64,000 nt of DNA from JBILXY01 sp044378055 (GCA_044378055.1 JBILXY010000004.1:17781-81780); one strand, 5' to 3'. Counted from the first letter of the stretch, positions 1 to 8,680 are shown. Numbers and translations are program-made. Notes: generated by a model from the letters alone, not told the origin.

Positions 1-6
1 GCTTTT

Positions 7-1146
7 TTATTGCCCAATTAACCATTCAGGCCAATTTTCTTTGTTAATTGTTACAGCTTTTGTTTGCAATGTTTTATAATTATCAAAAAATTCTGAATGG
101 CGTTTAACCTCCCTTTTTTCATTCCATTTTATTTCAAAAACTTCAAAAACTCCATCTTTTTCTTCTATTAAATCATATTCCTTTTGGTCTTTAGTTCGCC
201 AGAAATAATAATTCTTGTAATTACCAATGTTATTATTTATTTTCATTCTTTCTACAACACAAAAGTTTTCCCAAAGTCTTCCAACATCTTCCCTGCTGGA
301 TAATGATAAATAGTTATCTAATACAGCGTTACGAAGGCCGACATCCCAAAAATATATTTTGAAAGGGTTGCGAATTTCTTTTACTCCGTTTCGATATAAA
401 GGTTTAAGCCTAAAAATAACAAAGGCTTGTTCCAATAAGGCAATATATCTTTCCACAGTACCTTTATCTATTTGTAATTTCTCTGCGATAGAATTAAAAC
501 TAAGCTCTTGCCCAATACATAACGCTAAATATCTAACAACATCTTCCAAAGAAGATAGCTTTTTTATTTTTTCAGTAGCTAATAAATCTCGGTATAAATA
601 ATCTCTACTTAGATCCCTAAGCTTAATTCTTTTATCATCTTCGGATAGCAAATAAACTTGAGGATACAAACCAAATCTTAATATTTGTTCCAATTGAATA
701 TTTAAAGAGTTAGTATTATTTTTACTACTCAGCTCTTCTAAACTAAATGGGTAAAGCTCGAACTTTATATTTCTTCCTGTTAAAGGTTCATTAATTTTAT
801 TAGCTAAATCGAAACTGCTGCTACCTGTGGCAATAAACTGGGTATTTGGACAATTTTTATGTAAAATTTTTAAATTCAAACCTATATTTTCCACTCTCTG
901 TGCTTCGTCTAAAATTACTATTTTATGGTTACCCACAAACTTTTTAAGAACATTGCTATCCTGAGAAGACAAGGTTTGTCTGTTGGCTAATTCATCGCAA
1001 TCCACATATTTATAATTAGGATCATCACTTCTTGCAATTTCTTCAGCAAGAGTAGTTTTCCCAACTTGTCTAGCACCGTAAATAATTAAAACTTCATTTT
1101 TAAACAGCCATTTTTTAATTTGGCTTTCAATAGTTCTGGAATACAT
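7..1146 (-). CDS. AAA_14/DUF4143 family ATPase
   Basis: A 379-residue cytoplasmic P-loop ATPase. The Walker A motif GARQVGKTT is at residues 24-32 and Walker B IVILDEAQ at about 76-83. The C-terminal part has the DUF4143 layout, including a short E/D-x-K-like stretch (FEVFEIKWNE) that in this family belongs to a nuclease-like fold. These proteins are common, often lineage-specific and patchily distributed in CPR and Bacteroidetes genomes; their substrate is unknown. The ATG start has no Shine-Dalgarno sequence. Upstream is a consensus-like promoter with two copies of a palindromic repeat, so autoregulation is likely (inference). The family call is confident; the function is not. Confidence 0.85.
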   Translation of the reverse strand: MYSRTIESQIKKWLFKNEVLIIYGARQVGKTTLAEEIARSDDPNYKYVDCDELANRQTLSSQDSNVLKKFVGNHKIVILDEAQRVENIGLNLKILHKNCPNTQFIATGSSSFDLANKINEPLTGRNIKFELYPFSLEELSSKNNTNSLNIQLEQILRFGLYPQVYLLSEDDKRIKLRDLSRDYLYRDLLATEKIKKLSSLEDVVRYLALCIGQELSFNSIAEKLQIDKGTVERYIALLEQAFVIFRLKPLYRNGVKEIRNPFKIYFWDVGLRNAVLDNYLSLSSREDVGRLWENFCVVERMKINNNIGNYKNYYFWRTKDQKEYDLIEEKDGVFEVFEIKWNEKREVKRHSEFFDNYKTLQTKAVTINKENWPEWLIGQ

Positions 1147-1163
1147 AAATTGGGTAATATTAG

Positions 1164-1219
1164 TATTTTAGTGTTTACATACACTATAATAGTGTTATTT
1201 TAGTGTTTACATACACTAT
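1164..1219. repeat. Two 24-bp direct repeats, each a palindrome
   Basis: Identical 24-bp units at 1164-1187 and 1196-1219, 32 bp apart. Each contains TAGTGT-N6-ACACTA. One overlaps the promoter spacer and -10, the other the predicted start of the transcript. This is the usual geometry of a repressor-binding operator pair. Confidence 0.85.
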
Positions 1220-1225
1220 TGTCAA
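1197..1225 (-). promoter_or_regulatory. Promoter of the AAA_14 ATPase gene with embedded operator
   Basis: Read on the minus strand: TTGACA (1220-1225), 17-bp spacer, TAAAAT (1197-1202). The spacer and -10 carry the dyad TAGTGT-N6-ACACTA. A second copy of the repeat lies just downstream in the leader. Transcription would begin near 1190, about 44 nt before the ATG. Confidence 0.75.
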
Positions 1226-1245
1226 GAATAACTTGTATAAATCAA

Positions 1246-1275
1246 CAAAAAAAAGCCTGTAAACATAATTTACAG
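1246..1275 (-). terminator. Rho-independent terminator
   Basis: On the minus strand: stem CTGTAAA/TTTACAG (1257-1275) with a 5-nt loop, then GC and a run of eight T (1247-1254). It would end transcription from the small gene at 1414-1626. Confidence 0.65.
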
Positions 1276-1413
1276 ACACAAGGAAATTGTTTTGTTGAAG
1301 AAAAGTCATCATTCTGAAAAATAAATGATCTTCGTAAAGCTACCTCCTAAATATTACAAAAAAGTTAAATAAACCTTTAGAGTTGAAAATAAAAATCACC
1401 TCCTGGAAATTTA

Positions 1414-1626
1414 CTAAAAGTCTAAACCAGCTTCAACAGAGTCTGGGTTATCAATTTGAGCGTAGGCACCAGAGCTTCCGCTACCCAAGTTTTGAGAGTT
1501 GACATTGGTGTCAACATTTTGAGTTCCTTCACCTTCAGGGAAACGAACTTGTGAGCCTTGGTTTTCACCATTTACTTCGGGTTGAACTGGACCAACAACA
1601 GGAAAACCATTAACATGTTCAGTCAT
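1414..1626 (-). CDS. Small acidic, disordered protein of unknown function
   Basis: A 70-residue protein rich in Gly, Asn, Ser, Glu and Gln, without a signal peptide or membrane segment. It looks intrinsically disordered, and I recognise no family. The ATG is preceded by a weak GGAT. A hairpin terminator lies about 140 bp downstream, and between the two are two perfect AGGAGG motifs on the same strand. It is divergent from the ABC transporter gene. Low complexity leaves some doubt that it is a gene, but the isolated position and downstream terminator support it. Confidence 0.5.
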   Translation of the reverse strand: MTEHVNGFPVVGPVQPEVNGENQGSQVRFPEGEGTQNVDTNVNSQNLGSGSSGAYAQIDNPDSVEAGLDF

Positions 1627-1739
1627 AAAGCTTTATCCGTTTTTCTACATTCCTTTTTCATAAAATTCAAATCTGAAATTATTGTAAAGCAAAATTCGCC
1701 TGCTTGACATTTGTTGGCTTTATACCAAGCTTTTTGTAT

Positions 1740-2471
1740 ATGCTTATATCAGCAAAACAACTTGTAAAAAACTATGGAACAAAGAAAAACCCTTTGTTTG
1801 CCTTAAATAATGTAGATGTAGAAATTAAGGAAGGTGAGTTTGTGGTAATTCTTGGAAGAAGTGGAAGTGGGAAAAGCACACTTTTAAATTTAATGGCAGG
1901 ACTAGACAAAGCCGACAGTGGAGAATTGGTTGTAAATGAAGTAAATTTAAGTAAATCTAATGGATTTCAGCTTGCTAAATATAGGTCGAAAATTGGAATT
2001 ATTTTTCAGTTCTATAATTTACTGCCAAATTTAAATACTTTTGAAAATGTTATGATGGGTTCTTGGGCTGGTGGAAAAAAAGCAGACGAAAGTGAAGCAA
2101 CCAAATTATTAGAACAATTCGGGCTTTCCCATAGAATGGGGGCTAATGTAAAAAACCTTTCTGGAGGAGAAAAACAACGCGTTTCAATTGCAAGAAGCCT
2201 AATGGGAGGGCCAAAAATATTATTCTGCGATGAACCAACCGGGGCTTTAGATTCGCACAACGAAGACCAAGTTAAACAAATTTTAATTGATTTAAACAAA
2301 GCCGGAATGACTATTGTAATGGTTACCCACAACCCAGAATTTGCTAGCATTGCTACCCAAACCATAAGAATGGGAGATGGCAAAGTTTTAGAAGTTTTAA
2401 ATAACAAAAAGTCTGAAAAGCCAAATCTATCCGATGTAAAACCTGCAAATTCAAACTTAATTTCAATGTAA
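1740..2471 (+). CDS. ABC transporter ATP-binding protein, MacB/LolD type
   Basis: A 243-residue cytoplasmic ATPase subunit of a MacB-type exporter or lipoprotein-type ABC system. Counting from ATG 1740: Walker A GRSGSGKST (39-47), Q-loop Gln90, signature LSGGE (140-144), Walker B ILFCDEPT (160-167), H-loop His197. The reading frame opens 12 codons earlier at a TTG, but the family N-terminus fits the ATG. No Shine-Dalgarno sequence is seen. The permease follows after a 50-bp gap, so the two form a transcription unit. The C-terminal extension after residue 215 is polar and not conserved. Substrate unknown. Confidence 0.92.
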   Translation: MLISAKQLVKNYGTKKNPLFALNNVDVEIKEGEFVVILGRSGSGKSTLLNLMAGLDKADSGELVVNEVNLSKSNGFQLAKYRSKIGIIFQFYNLLPNLNTFENVMMGSWAGGKKADESEATKLLEQFGLSHRMGANVKNLSGGEKQRVSIARSLMGGPKILFCDEPTGALDSHNEDQVKQILIDLNKAGMTIVMVTHNPEFASIATQTIRMGDGKVLEVLNNKKSEKPNLSDVKPANSNLISM

Positions 2472-2521
2472 TTAAAACTAAAATAATTCATCCAAATATT
2501 TACACAAAAAACAAATTTCTT

Positions 2522-4039
2522 ATGACACTTTCATCCTTTTTTCTTATTCTTCGAAGACAATTTCAACAAAAATGGGGCCGCTTTCTACTTGCTTCTGGCG
2601 GAATTATCATCGGGGTTTGGGCCATTACCCTTACCACCGGTCTTTCCTTGGGCTTACAAGACACAATTGTAACTGCAATTAACAGTCAGGCTTCAGCTAA
2701 ACAAGTTAGTTTGTACAAAACTTCAACCAACCAAACCGATTTTTTCCAAATTAACGATGCTCCAAAATTTGTAGCTTTAGGTTCAAATGAAATAAAATTG
2801 CTGAAGGAATCTGACCCAAACATTGAAGATATTGTTCCAAATAGTTTGTTAAATTTATATCTACAAACTCCAGTTTCTGGCGGAAGTTGTTTTAATAGAG
2901 ACAAATTACTGCAAGAACAAATTTCCCCTTCTACTATTCCAGTAAGCAGCATTAACCAAACCGCAACTGTTCCAAATACAATTGATCCAACTCAGATTGC
3001 AGATTTACAGAAAAAGTTTGCTGAAGAATGCCCAACTTTAAGCGTAATTAGTGATTCTTATAGTAATTTCTATCTAACAAATAAAACTAATTGGATTGGC
3101 AGCACCCAAGCTCCAAAAAGAGGCGAAGTTGCGGTGTGTTTTAAATGTGGAAACCTAGATTTTAACAAGAAATTAGGGGTTGAAAAACCAGAAGATTTAA
3201 TTGGCAAAGAAATTAGTTTTGAATTTAGTAGAGTTCCAACCAATTACGAAGTTGGAAAAGTTGTAGATGTTGTTAATACCGATAGAGGTAACCCAAAGGT
3301 TGGCAAACAGGTTACCGAAACTTTAAAAATTGTCTCGGTTATTGATGATAGAAAAGCCAATACATTCGGTGGTGGAGGAACAAATTTCTTTATGGATTAT
3401 AGCTATTTTACCCAAGCTATAAAAATTGATAAGCCAAACATCACTGATGATCAAATTGGTTTTATTGAAGCCAGCGTAATTGTTAAAAGTTATGATAAAG
3501 TTGATGAAGTAATTGCCAAATTCAAAGAAGCCAAATATCTTCCATTTTCTATCACCCAAACTATAGTTTCAGGAATTAAAACTGCTTTTTCAGTTCTAAC
3601 TGTTGTACTTGCAGGCTTTGGTTTTATTGCCTTAATTGCCTCGGTTTTTGGAATTGTAAATGTTATGACCATTTCAGTTCTTGAAAGACAAAAAGAAATT
3701 GGAATTCTAAAATCATTAGGTGCTAGAGATACAGATATTTTCTCTATTTTCGTTATTGAAAGTGCTTCGCTTGGTATTATTGGCTGGACTATTGGAATTC
3801 TTATTTCACTTGGAATGGGTTCAATAATTGGAACAGTATTTACTGCCCTTGTGAACGGAAATGCTGAGTGGAAAACTAATTTAGATGCACTTGGTATCAC
3901 CAGTTTCGGCCCAAGTTTCCCAGCCTGGCTAGTACTCGGTAGTCTTGGATTAGCATTATTCTTCACAGTTCTTTCTGGTGTTTTCCCATCCTTCAAAGCC
4001 TCTAGACAAAACCCAGTAGAAGTTCTAAGAAGCGAGTAA
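2522..4039 (+). CDS. MacB-like ABC transporter permease (FtsX domain)
   Basis: A 505-residue inner-membrane permease. One transmembrane helix (about 20-40) is followed by a large periplasmic MacB_PCD-type domain (about 45-345), then three helices of the FtsX domain and the typical C-terminal end NPVEVLRSE. The motif LERQKEIGILKSLGA, a contact to the ATPase, is present. The extracytoplasmic domain carries four cysteines (GGSCF, EECP, CFKC), which is unusual and may mean disulfides. It pairs with the ATPase just upstream. MacB-type systems do not transport through the membrane directly but move substrates mechanically outside it; substrate here unknown. Confidence 0.9.
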   Translation: MTLSSFFLILRRQFQQKWGRFLLASGGIIIGVWAITLTTGLSLGLQDTIVTAINSQASAKQVSLYKTSTNQTDFFQINDAPKFVALGSNEIKLLKESDPNIEDIVPNSLLNLYLQTPVSGGSCFNRDKLLQEQISPSTIPVSSINQTATVPNTIDPTQIADLQKKFAEECPTLSVISDSYSNFYLTNKTNWIGSTQAPKRGEVAVCFKCGNLDFNKKLGVEKPEDLIGKEISFEFSRVPTNYEVGKVVDVVNTDRGNPKVGKQVTETLKIVSVIDDRKANTFGGGGTNFFMDYSYFTQAIKIDKPNITDDQIGFIEASVIVKSYDKVDEVIAKFKEAKYLPFSITQTIVSGIKTAFSVLTVVLAGFGFIALIASVFGIVNVMTISVLERQKEIGILKSLGARDTDIFSIFVIESASLGIIGWTIGILISLGMGSIIGTVFTALVNGNAEWKTNLDALGITSFGPSFPAWLVLGSLGLALFFTVLSGVFPSFKASRQNPVEVLRSE

Positions 4040-4058
4040 TCCCCAACCAACAATCTCT

Positions 4059-4099
4059 TCTCCCTTGTAAAGGGAGGTGCCCGAAGGGCGGAGGGTTAT
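4059..4099. repeat. GC-rich intergenic hairpin repeat (family C, copy 1)
   Basis: Contains CTCCCTT/AAGGGAG and GCCC-GAA-GGGC stems. Positions 4069-4099 are an exact 31-nt reverse complement of 63665-63695. It lies in the 196-bp gap after the permease gene. The rest of the gap (4100-4235) shows only A/C-rich sequence and the start region of the next gene. Confidence 0.85.
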
Positions 4100-4235
4100 A
4101 GGCAACACGAGGAAACCACCGCGTCAACACAAATCCACAAAACCACACATCTTTACAAACCCCAAAAACAATGCTTTAAATTTAGATGGTATTCAGTTAC
4201 CAAACAAATTTATTGAAGGACAAGGATGCTAAAAT

Positions 4236-4622
4236 ATGATTAAGGGATTGACAGTTCTAGCTCTGATTGGGATAGCATTAGGGTTTGGGAGCGGAGTTTT
4301 AAAGTTGCCAACCCAAACAACAGCTAGTGGCAATCAAGCGCCTAAATCTACTACTAAAACTGCAAAGAAACCATTGCTTGTCCTGACTAGCGATGCTGAT
4401 GTAAATAAATATTTACAAATTTCAGAGGTTAACGAAAACAACGGTGAATTCAGTTTTAAAATTAGTAGTAAAGTGTCAGATAAGTATATAGTTCAAGTAG
4501 TAGTACAAACTGCTTACCCCCAATACTTTTTACTGGTTGATGGTAAACCTGTCACAGTAACTCATCGAAATAAATTCCAGCCGCAACCACCAGTTGGAAT
4601 TATGCCACATATAGTTAATTAA
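4236..4622 (+). CDS. Small membrane-anchored or secreted protein, unknown
   Basis: A 128-residue protein with an N-terminal hydrophobic segment (about 3-23), a Thr/Ser/Lys-rich linker (26-46) and a beta-rich C-terminal half. No family recognised. AAGGA lies about 9 nt before the ATG. A strong terminator directly follows. It is the first of three consecutive small exported proteins (also 4680 and 5245). There are no cysteines, unlike the other two. Function unknown; a small surface or periplasmic domain is the best inference. Confidence 0.65.
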   Translation: MIKGLTVLALIGIALGFGSGVLKLPTQTTASGNQAPKSTTKTAKKPLLVLTSDADVNKYLQISEVNENNGEFSFKISSKVSDKYIVQVVVQTAYPQYFLLVDGKPVTVTHRNKFQPQPPVGIMPHIVN

Positions 4623-4632
4623 CTGCAATTAT

Positions 4633-4658
4633 AAGTCTCCGTTGAGACTTTTCTTTTT
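4633..4658 (+). terminator. Rho-independent terminator
   Basis: Perfect stem AAGTCTC/GAGACTT with loop CGTT (4633-4650), followed by TTCTTTTT. It ends the transcript of the 4236 gene. Confidence 0.85.
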
Positions 4659-4679
4659 AAGAAAATAGAGGAGGTTATT

Positions 4680-5114
4680 TTGTTTAAAGAGCTGTATTTT
4701 AAATTATCACTTTTAATCTTGGTTGGCTTGGGAGGGTTCAGTTTTGCCTATCAGCTAAATTTAATTCCTCCTGAAACAATTGGTTGGCTTAAAACAACTA
4801 GAAGTGATTTGAAAACAATTTTCAACACTAGCAAAATAAATAGTTTGGAAATTATTCCAGATTCAGAGTTAAAAGTTAAAAGTCGGTTAATTAGTTGCTA
4901 TATTCCAAGTGATTCAAACCTTGTTATTGTAAGCTACGAGGAGTTACCAAGTGGCCAAATAATAACAACATTCACAAACGATCATGAGCAGAATGTGTGC
5001 TTTAAAATTACATTTGAAAATACTGTATTTTACGCCAAATTATCTGCAAAAAAAAGTGGAAGTGTTGGCTACAAACCAACGCAAGTAGATATGATAACAA
5101 TAATTGGCCGCTAA
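4680..5114 (+). CDS. Small membrane-anchored protein with a cysteine pair, unknown
   Basis: A 144-residue protein starting with TTG; a perfect GAGGAGG at about 4669-4675 fixes this start. One N-terminal transmembrane segment (about 6-24) is followed by a soluble beta-rich domain with two cysteines about 40 residues apart (LISCYIP and NVCFKI). Its spacing of C, hydrophobic strands and VC resembles the protein at 5245, suggesting two diverged Ig-like domains (inference). It lies between two terminators, so it is transcribed alone. No recognised family. Confidence 0.7.
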   Translation: MFKELYFKLSLLILVGLGGFSFAYQLNLIPPETIGWLKTTRSDLKTIFNTSKINSLEIIPDSELKVKSRLISCYIPSDSNLVIVSYEELPSGQIITTFTNDHEQNVCFKITFENTVFYAKLSAKKSGSVGYKPTQVDMITIIGR

Positions 5115-5120
5115 GCCAAG

Positions 5121-5150
5121 TCACCCTATTTCCCACGGGTGATTTTTTTT
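5121..5150 (+). terminator. Rho-independent terminator
   Basis: Stem TCACCC/GGGTGA (5121-5126, 5137-5142) with a 10-nt loop and eight T. It ends the 4680 gene. Confidence 0.8.
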
Positions 5151-5244
5151 ATCCAAAGCTCCCTTGATTTTATTTTAAAACTATGCTTGTTAATAAGTGT
5201 GTACTTAATTTTGGTACATATTGTTTATTGAAGGAGAGTTAATT

Positions 5245-5655
5245 GTGAATGTAAAATTTCTTGGAGTTTGTGTTTTAATTGGCAGCGGTATAATTTTAAT
5301 TGCTGTTAGTCGTGGTGGAGGTAAAGTGACTAAACAAGGCCTACCCAACTTGCCAGATAAACCTATAGCTATAACTGAAGCAATGAAAAACTATCCTGAC
5401 TTCCCATGTCAGCAAGATCCAAATAGAAGTATAATTAAAATCACTATTTCTTCAAGCGATGCTTCAATCGAAAATACAGGAACAAATGTTGCCTGTATTA
5501 ATGCATATGTTATTGAGAATGGTCGGATTCTACCTGATCATCCAAATATTATTTTCTTTGTTCCAGCAAAAAGTACTAAGAAATTTTCAACATTAATAAC
5601 TGGAAAACAATTCTTATATAATAGAATTGTATCTATTGGCAGTTTGAAGTCATAA
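5245..5655 (+). CDS. Small membrane-anchored protein with a cysteine pair, unknown
   Basis: A 136-residue protein. The start is GTG at 5245: AAGGAG lies 8 nt before it, while the longer frame from TTG 5221 would bury that Shine-Dalgarno site. A hydrophobic N-terminus (5-20) is followed by a Gly/Lys linker and a beta-rich domain with Cys residues in FPCQQ and VACIN. The domain pattern resembles that of the 4680 product. Its own terminator follows. No known family; probably faces outside the membrane. Confidence 0.68.
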   Translation: MNVKFLGVCVLIGSGIILIAVSRGGGKVTKQGLPNLPDKPIAITEAMKNYPDFPCQQDPNRSIIKITISSSDASIENTGTNVACINAYVIENGRILPDHPNIIFFVPAKSTKKFSTLITGKQFLYNRIVSIGSLKS

Positions 5656-5680
5656 ATGTATAGTGCAACTTACTTGCCTA

Positions 5681-5714
5681 CCCCCCATTGTCATATTTGG
5701 GGGGGAATTTTTTT
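5681..5714 (+). terminator. Rho-independent terminator
   Basis: Stem CCCCCCA/TGGGGGG around a 10-nt loop, then AATTTTTTT. It serves the plus-strand gene ending at 5655; on the opposite strand no T run follows, so it does not serve comEC. Confidence 0.8.
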
Positions 5715-5726
5715 CCTAAAATAATT

Positions 5727-7094
5727 TCATTCAGATTTTTCTTTGCTAATTTTACCCAACCCAAAAATTATAAGCATCATAAAACCATAGTATCCCACCA
5801 TTTCCCCTACCCCAAATTTATCAAAGTTAATAAAAATATTTATTTTTGCGAAAATTTCCACTATATTCAAAATTATTATTAAAATACCTGAATTTATTAT
5901 GGTAAATAATTCTCCTAAAATTGGTATTTGCCCAAAAAAGGCCAGGATTGTTGAAAAGGAAATGAAAGGTGAAACCAGAACATTCACAAAAACCGACAAA
6001 CCAGATATTTTGCCATTAATTTGTACTATCAAAGGAAGTGTCCACAATGTTGCAGCTAGTGAAGTTAAAAAAGCTGAGATTAATTCTTTAATGAAATTTG
6101 GGATTTTTTCGGAATTTAAAAACGAAAAGTTGGGTAATAAAATTAAACCAAGCGTAGCAGCAAACGACAGCTGGAATGATAGGGAAAGAAGCATGGCTGG
6201 ATTCCAAAAAACCAGAATAATTGCAGCCCAAATTAAATTTCTAAGTGTGGAAATTTTTCGCCCAATCATTTCGGAAAATATTTTAATCATACCACTAATT
6301 CCTGCTCTTAAAACCGGCGCCTGGATTCCTACAATAAGTATCAAACCAACAATTAAAGTAATTTGCAGGAACCGACGCAGAAGACTATTCATTTGTATTC
6401 TTTCTGAAAACTGATTGGCAATATCTACCATTAAAACTACCTGAAACCCCGATACGGCAATTAAATGAGTAAGCCCCAAATGCTTAAAATTTTGTTTGGT
6501 ATTATCAGTTAAATTCTGACTTCCGCCGATGCTGAAACCCACGGCTAAACCTGCAAGGTCGGTACAATTTACTAGGTTTGCAAACCAATATTTTTTATCA
6601 TCAGAACAAAACCAATTTGAATAATTTTTAGAATAATTATTTTTAACTTGATTTAAAACAGAGAAGAATTGGCAGTTTAAATTACAATCTGGGTAAATAT
6701 AGATATTTTGAACATCAATTTCGCCAACAATTCCTAAGGAAATTAAGTATTGATCAAAGCTACCATCCAGAGCGTAATTTTCAATAATACCTTGAACAAT
6801 AATATTCTGCCCTACCCTTAATGAAATTTTAGATTTGCTGGTAAAAATGTATCTATTATTATTCATCAAAATTATAGGTCTAGCCACAAAACCCATGGTG
6901 TTGTAATCTATTACTATGGCTGGTAAGTTTGTGGAGTTGTAAGTTCTTTTTTCTTTATTTTCTGCAGTATAAAAATAAAAATTTAGAATACAAATAAACA
7001 TCACAAAACTTAGAAAAATTACATCAGATGAAAGCTGATATTTAATCTTTTTGTATGTTTTTTTTATTAATTTACGAATATTTTCGTAGATCAT
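5727..7094 (-). CDS. comEC: ComEC/Rec2 family DNA-uptake channel, short form
   Basis: A 455-residue polytopic membrane protein, the channel that carries single-stranded DNA into the cytoplasm during transformation. After one N-terminal helix comes a soluble OB-like region with cysteines (about 60-160), then the Competence domain with the diagnostic HLIAVSGFQV at about 215-224 and six or more helices. It stops there: the C-terminal metallo-beta-lactamase domain of longer ComEC proteins (usually 700 residues or more) is absent. It starts 3 bp after comM ends, so they are co-transcribed. It is the only gene in the window ending with TGA. Confidence 0.9.
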   Translation of the reverse strand: MIYENIRKLIKKTYKKIKYQLSSDVIFLSFVMFICILNFYFYTAENKEKRTYNSTNLPAIVIDYNTMGFVARPIILMNNNRYIFTSKSKISLRVGQNIIVQGIIENYALDGSFDQYLISLGIVGEIDVQNIYIYPDCNLNCQFFSVLNQVKNNYSKNYSNWFCSDDKKYWFANLVNCTDLAGLAVGFSIGGSQNLTDNTKQNFKHLGLTHLIAVSGFQVVLMVDIANQFSERIQMNSLLRRFLQITLIVGLILIVGIQAPVLRAGISGMIKIFSEMIGRKISTLRNLIWAAIILVFWNPAMLLSLSFQLSFAATLGLILLPNFSFLNSEKIPNFIKELISAFLTSLAATLWTLPLIVQINGKISGLSVFVNVLVSPFISFSTILAFFGQIPILGELFTIINSGILIIILNIVEIFAKINIFINFDKFGVGEMVGYYGFMMLIIFGLGKISKEKSE

Positions 7095-7097
7095 ACT

Positions 7098-8618
7098 TTA
7101 AAACCTACCCCTGTATTGTAAACTTTCAGCTAGATGCATAGATTCAATATTTTCACACCCCGCCAGGTCGGCTATGGTTCTAGCTAGTTTCAAAATACGA
7201 TTATAACTTCTAGCACTAAGATTAAATTTATCAATGGCTTTATTCAATAAATTTATCGATTCTGGGCTTAGCCGGCAAAACTTTTTTATTTCAGCACTCC
7301 CCATTTCCGAATTAGCAAAAAGCCCAAATTCCTTCAATCTGTTTTCTTGAATTAATCTTGCTTGGGCAACACGATTAGCCACCACAAGGCTGGATTCACC
7401 ATCAATTAAACTGGCCAATTCTTCCTTGCTTGGGTTATTAACTTCCACCCTTAAATCTATTCTATCAATTATTGGGCCACTAAATTTAGCCTGATATTTG
7501 GCAATATTTTTGGAAGAATGGTTTTGGTTTGCTGAATTATTGTTAGCATTAAAACCGCTTGGAGTTGGGTTTGCAGCGGCTACTAAGGTGAATTGGGCTG
7601 GAAAAGTTACACTTCCAAAAGCTCTGGAAATATTTACCTGCCCATCTTCCAAAGGTTGCCGAAGGGATTCCAAGCTTTCTCTGCTAAATTCTGGAAATTC
7701 ATCTAAAAATAAAACCCCACGATGAGCCAAGGATATTTCGCCAGGCCGAAGTTTGCTGCTGCCACCAATTAAGGATATCTGGGAAGAAGTGTGATGAGGA
7801 GAGCGAAAAGGGCGTTGCAAAATTAGTTGGGATTCAGGCAACATCTGGGCTATTGAATAAATTCTTGTAACTTCTAAAACTTCAGCTTCAGTTAATGGAG
7901 GTAAAATGCCGGGTAAACATCTGGCTAACATGGTTTTTCCGCTTCCAGGACTTCCAATAAAAAGCACATTATGGCCACCGCTAGCTGATATTTCCAACGC
8001 CCTTTTAGCCATTGCCTGACCTTTTACAAAACACATATCTTTTAAACTTGAAATTTGAAGGTTGCTTTGTAATTCCAACAAACTTTTTGGCTTCAGCGCA
8101 GGAATAAGCTCAATATTTTTAAGATGCTTAACCAACTGCGAAAGGTGTTCAACAGGATAAATATTAATTTTATTAATCAAGGCCAATTCCTCTTTATTTT
8201 CACTTGGGCAATATATATTTTCAATATCATTTTCTCTTGCCCACAATGCGATGTTTAAAATTCCAGGAATGGCTCTAAGCTTACCATCCAAGGCCAATTC
8301 ACCAAGGAAAATAGATTTCTCTGGAAGCTTTGGAATAACCCCTATAACCTCCAGCAAGCCTGCGGCCATGGAAAGGTCTAAACTTGAACCAGATTTGGCT
8401 ACATTGGCAGGGGCCAGGTTAAAAGTTATTCTACCTAATGGAAATTCATAGCCGCTTTCTTTTAAAGCAGAACGAAGCCTTTCCTTGCTTTCAGAAACAC
8501 TTTTATCTGGAAGGCCAACGACTATAATTTGTGGAAGCCCAGAAGATAAATCAATTTCTACTTGAATTGGTTGGGTAATAAGGCCATGTGTTATGGCAGT
8601 TAAAGTTTTGGTGATCAT
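7098..8618 (-). CDS. comM: ComM-type Mg-chelatase-like AAA+ helicase
   Basis: A 506-residue protein of the YifB/ComM family, a ring helicase that promotes branch migration when imported DNA is integrated. The order is an N-terminal ChlI/Lon-protease-like domain (about 1-165), a Mg_chelatase AAA+ core with Walker A GSPGSGKT (222-229) and Walker B GVLFLDEF (301-308), and a C-terminal helical domain. ASGGHN before Walker A is typical. ATG 8618 matches the family N-terminus; a GTG six codons earlier (8636) has a better GAAGG site and is possible. TATAAT lies six bases before ATG 8618. comEC follows at once. Confidence 0.93.
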   Translation of the reverse strand: MITKTLTAITHGLITQPIQVEIDLSSGLPQIIVVGLPDKSVSESKERLRSALKESGYEFPLGRITFNLAPANVAKSGSSLDLSMAAGLLEVIGVIPKLPEKSIFLGELALDGKLRAIPGILNIALWARENDIENIYCPSENKEELALINKINIYPVEHLSQLVKHLKNIELIPALKPKSLLELQSNLQISSLKDMCFVKGQAMAKRALEISASGGHNVLFIGSPGSGKTMLARCLPGILPPLTEAEVLEVTRIYSIAQMLPESQLILQRPFRSPHHTSSQISLIGGSSKLRPGEISLAHRGVLFLDEFPEFSRESLESLRQPLEDGQVNISRAFGSVTFPAQFTLVAAANPTPSGFNANNNSANQNHSSKNIAKYQAKFSGPIIDRIDLRVEVNNPSKEELASLIDGESSLVVANRVAQARLIQENRLKEFGLFANSEMGSAEIKKFCRLSPESINLLNKAIDKFNLSARSYNRILKLARTIADLAGCENIESMHLAESLQYRGRF

Positions 8619-8680
8619 ATAGTAATTATATACCACCCAACACCTTCATATTAAGTATAATCGACGATTACCGAAAAATA

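Noticed and set aside
3490..4053. A 187-codon minus-strand frame over the MacB permease
   Set aside because: Antisense to a well-supported FtsX-domain gene; the product has no family features.
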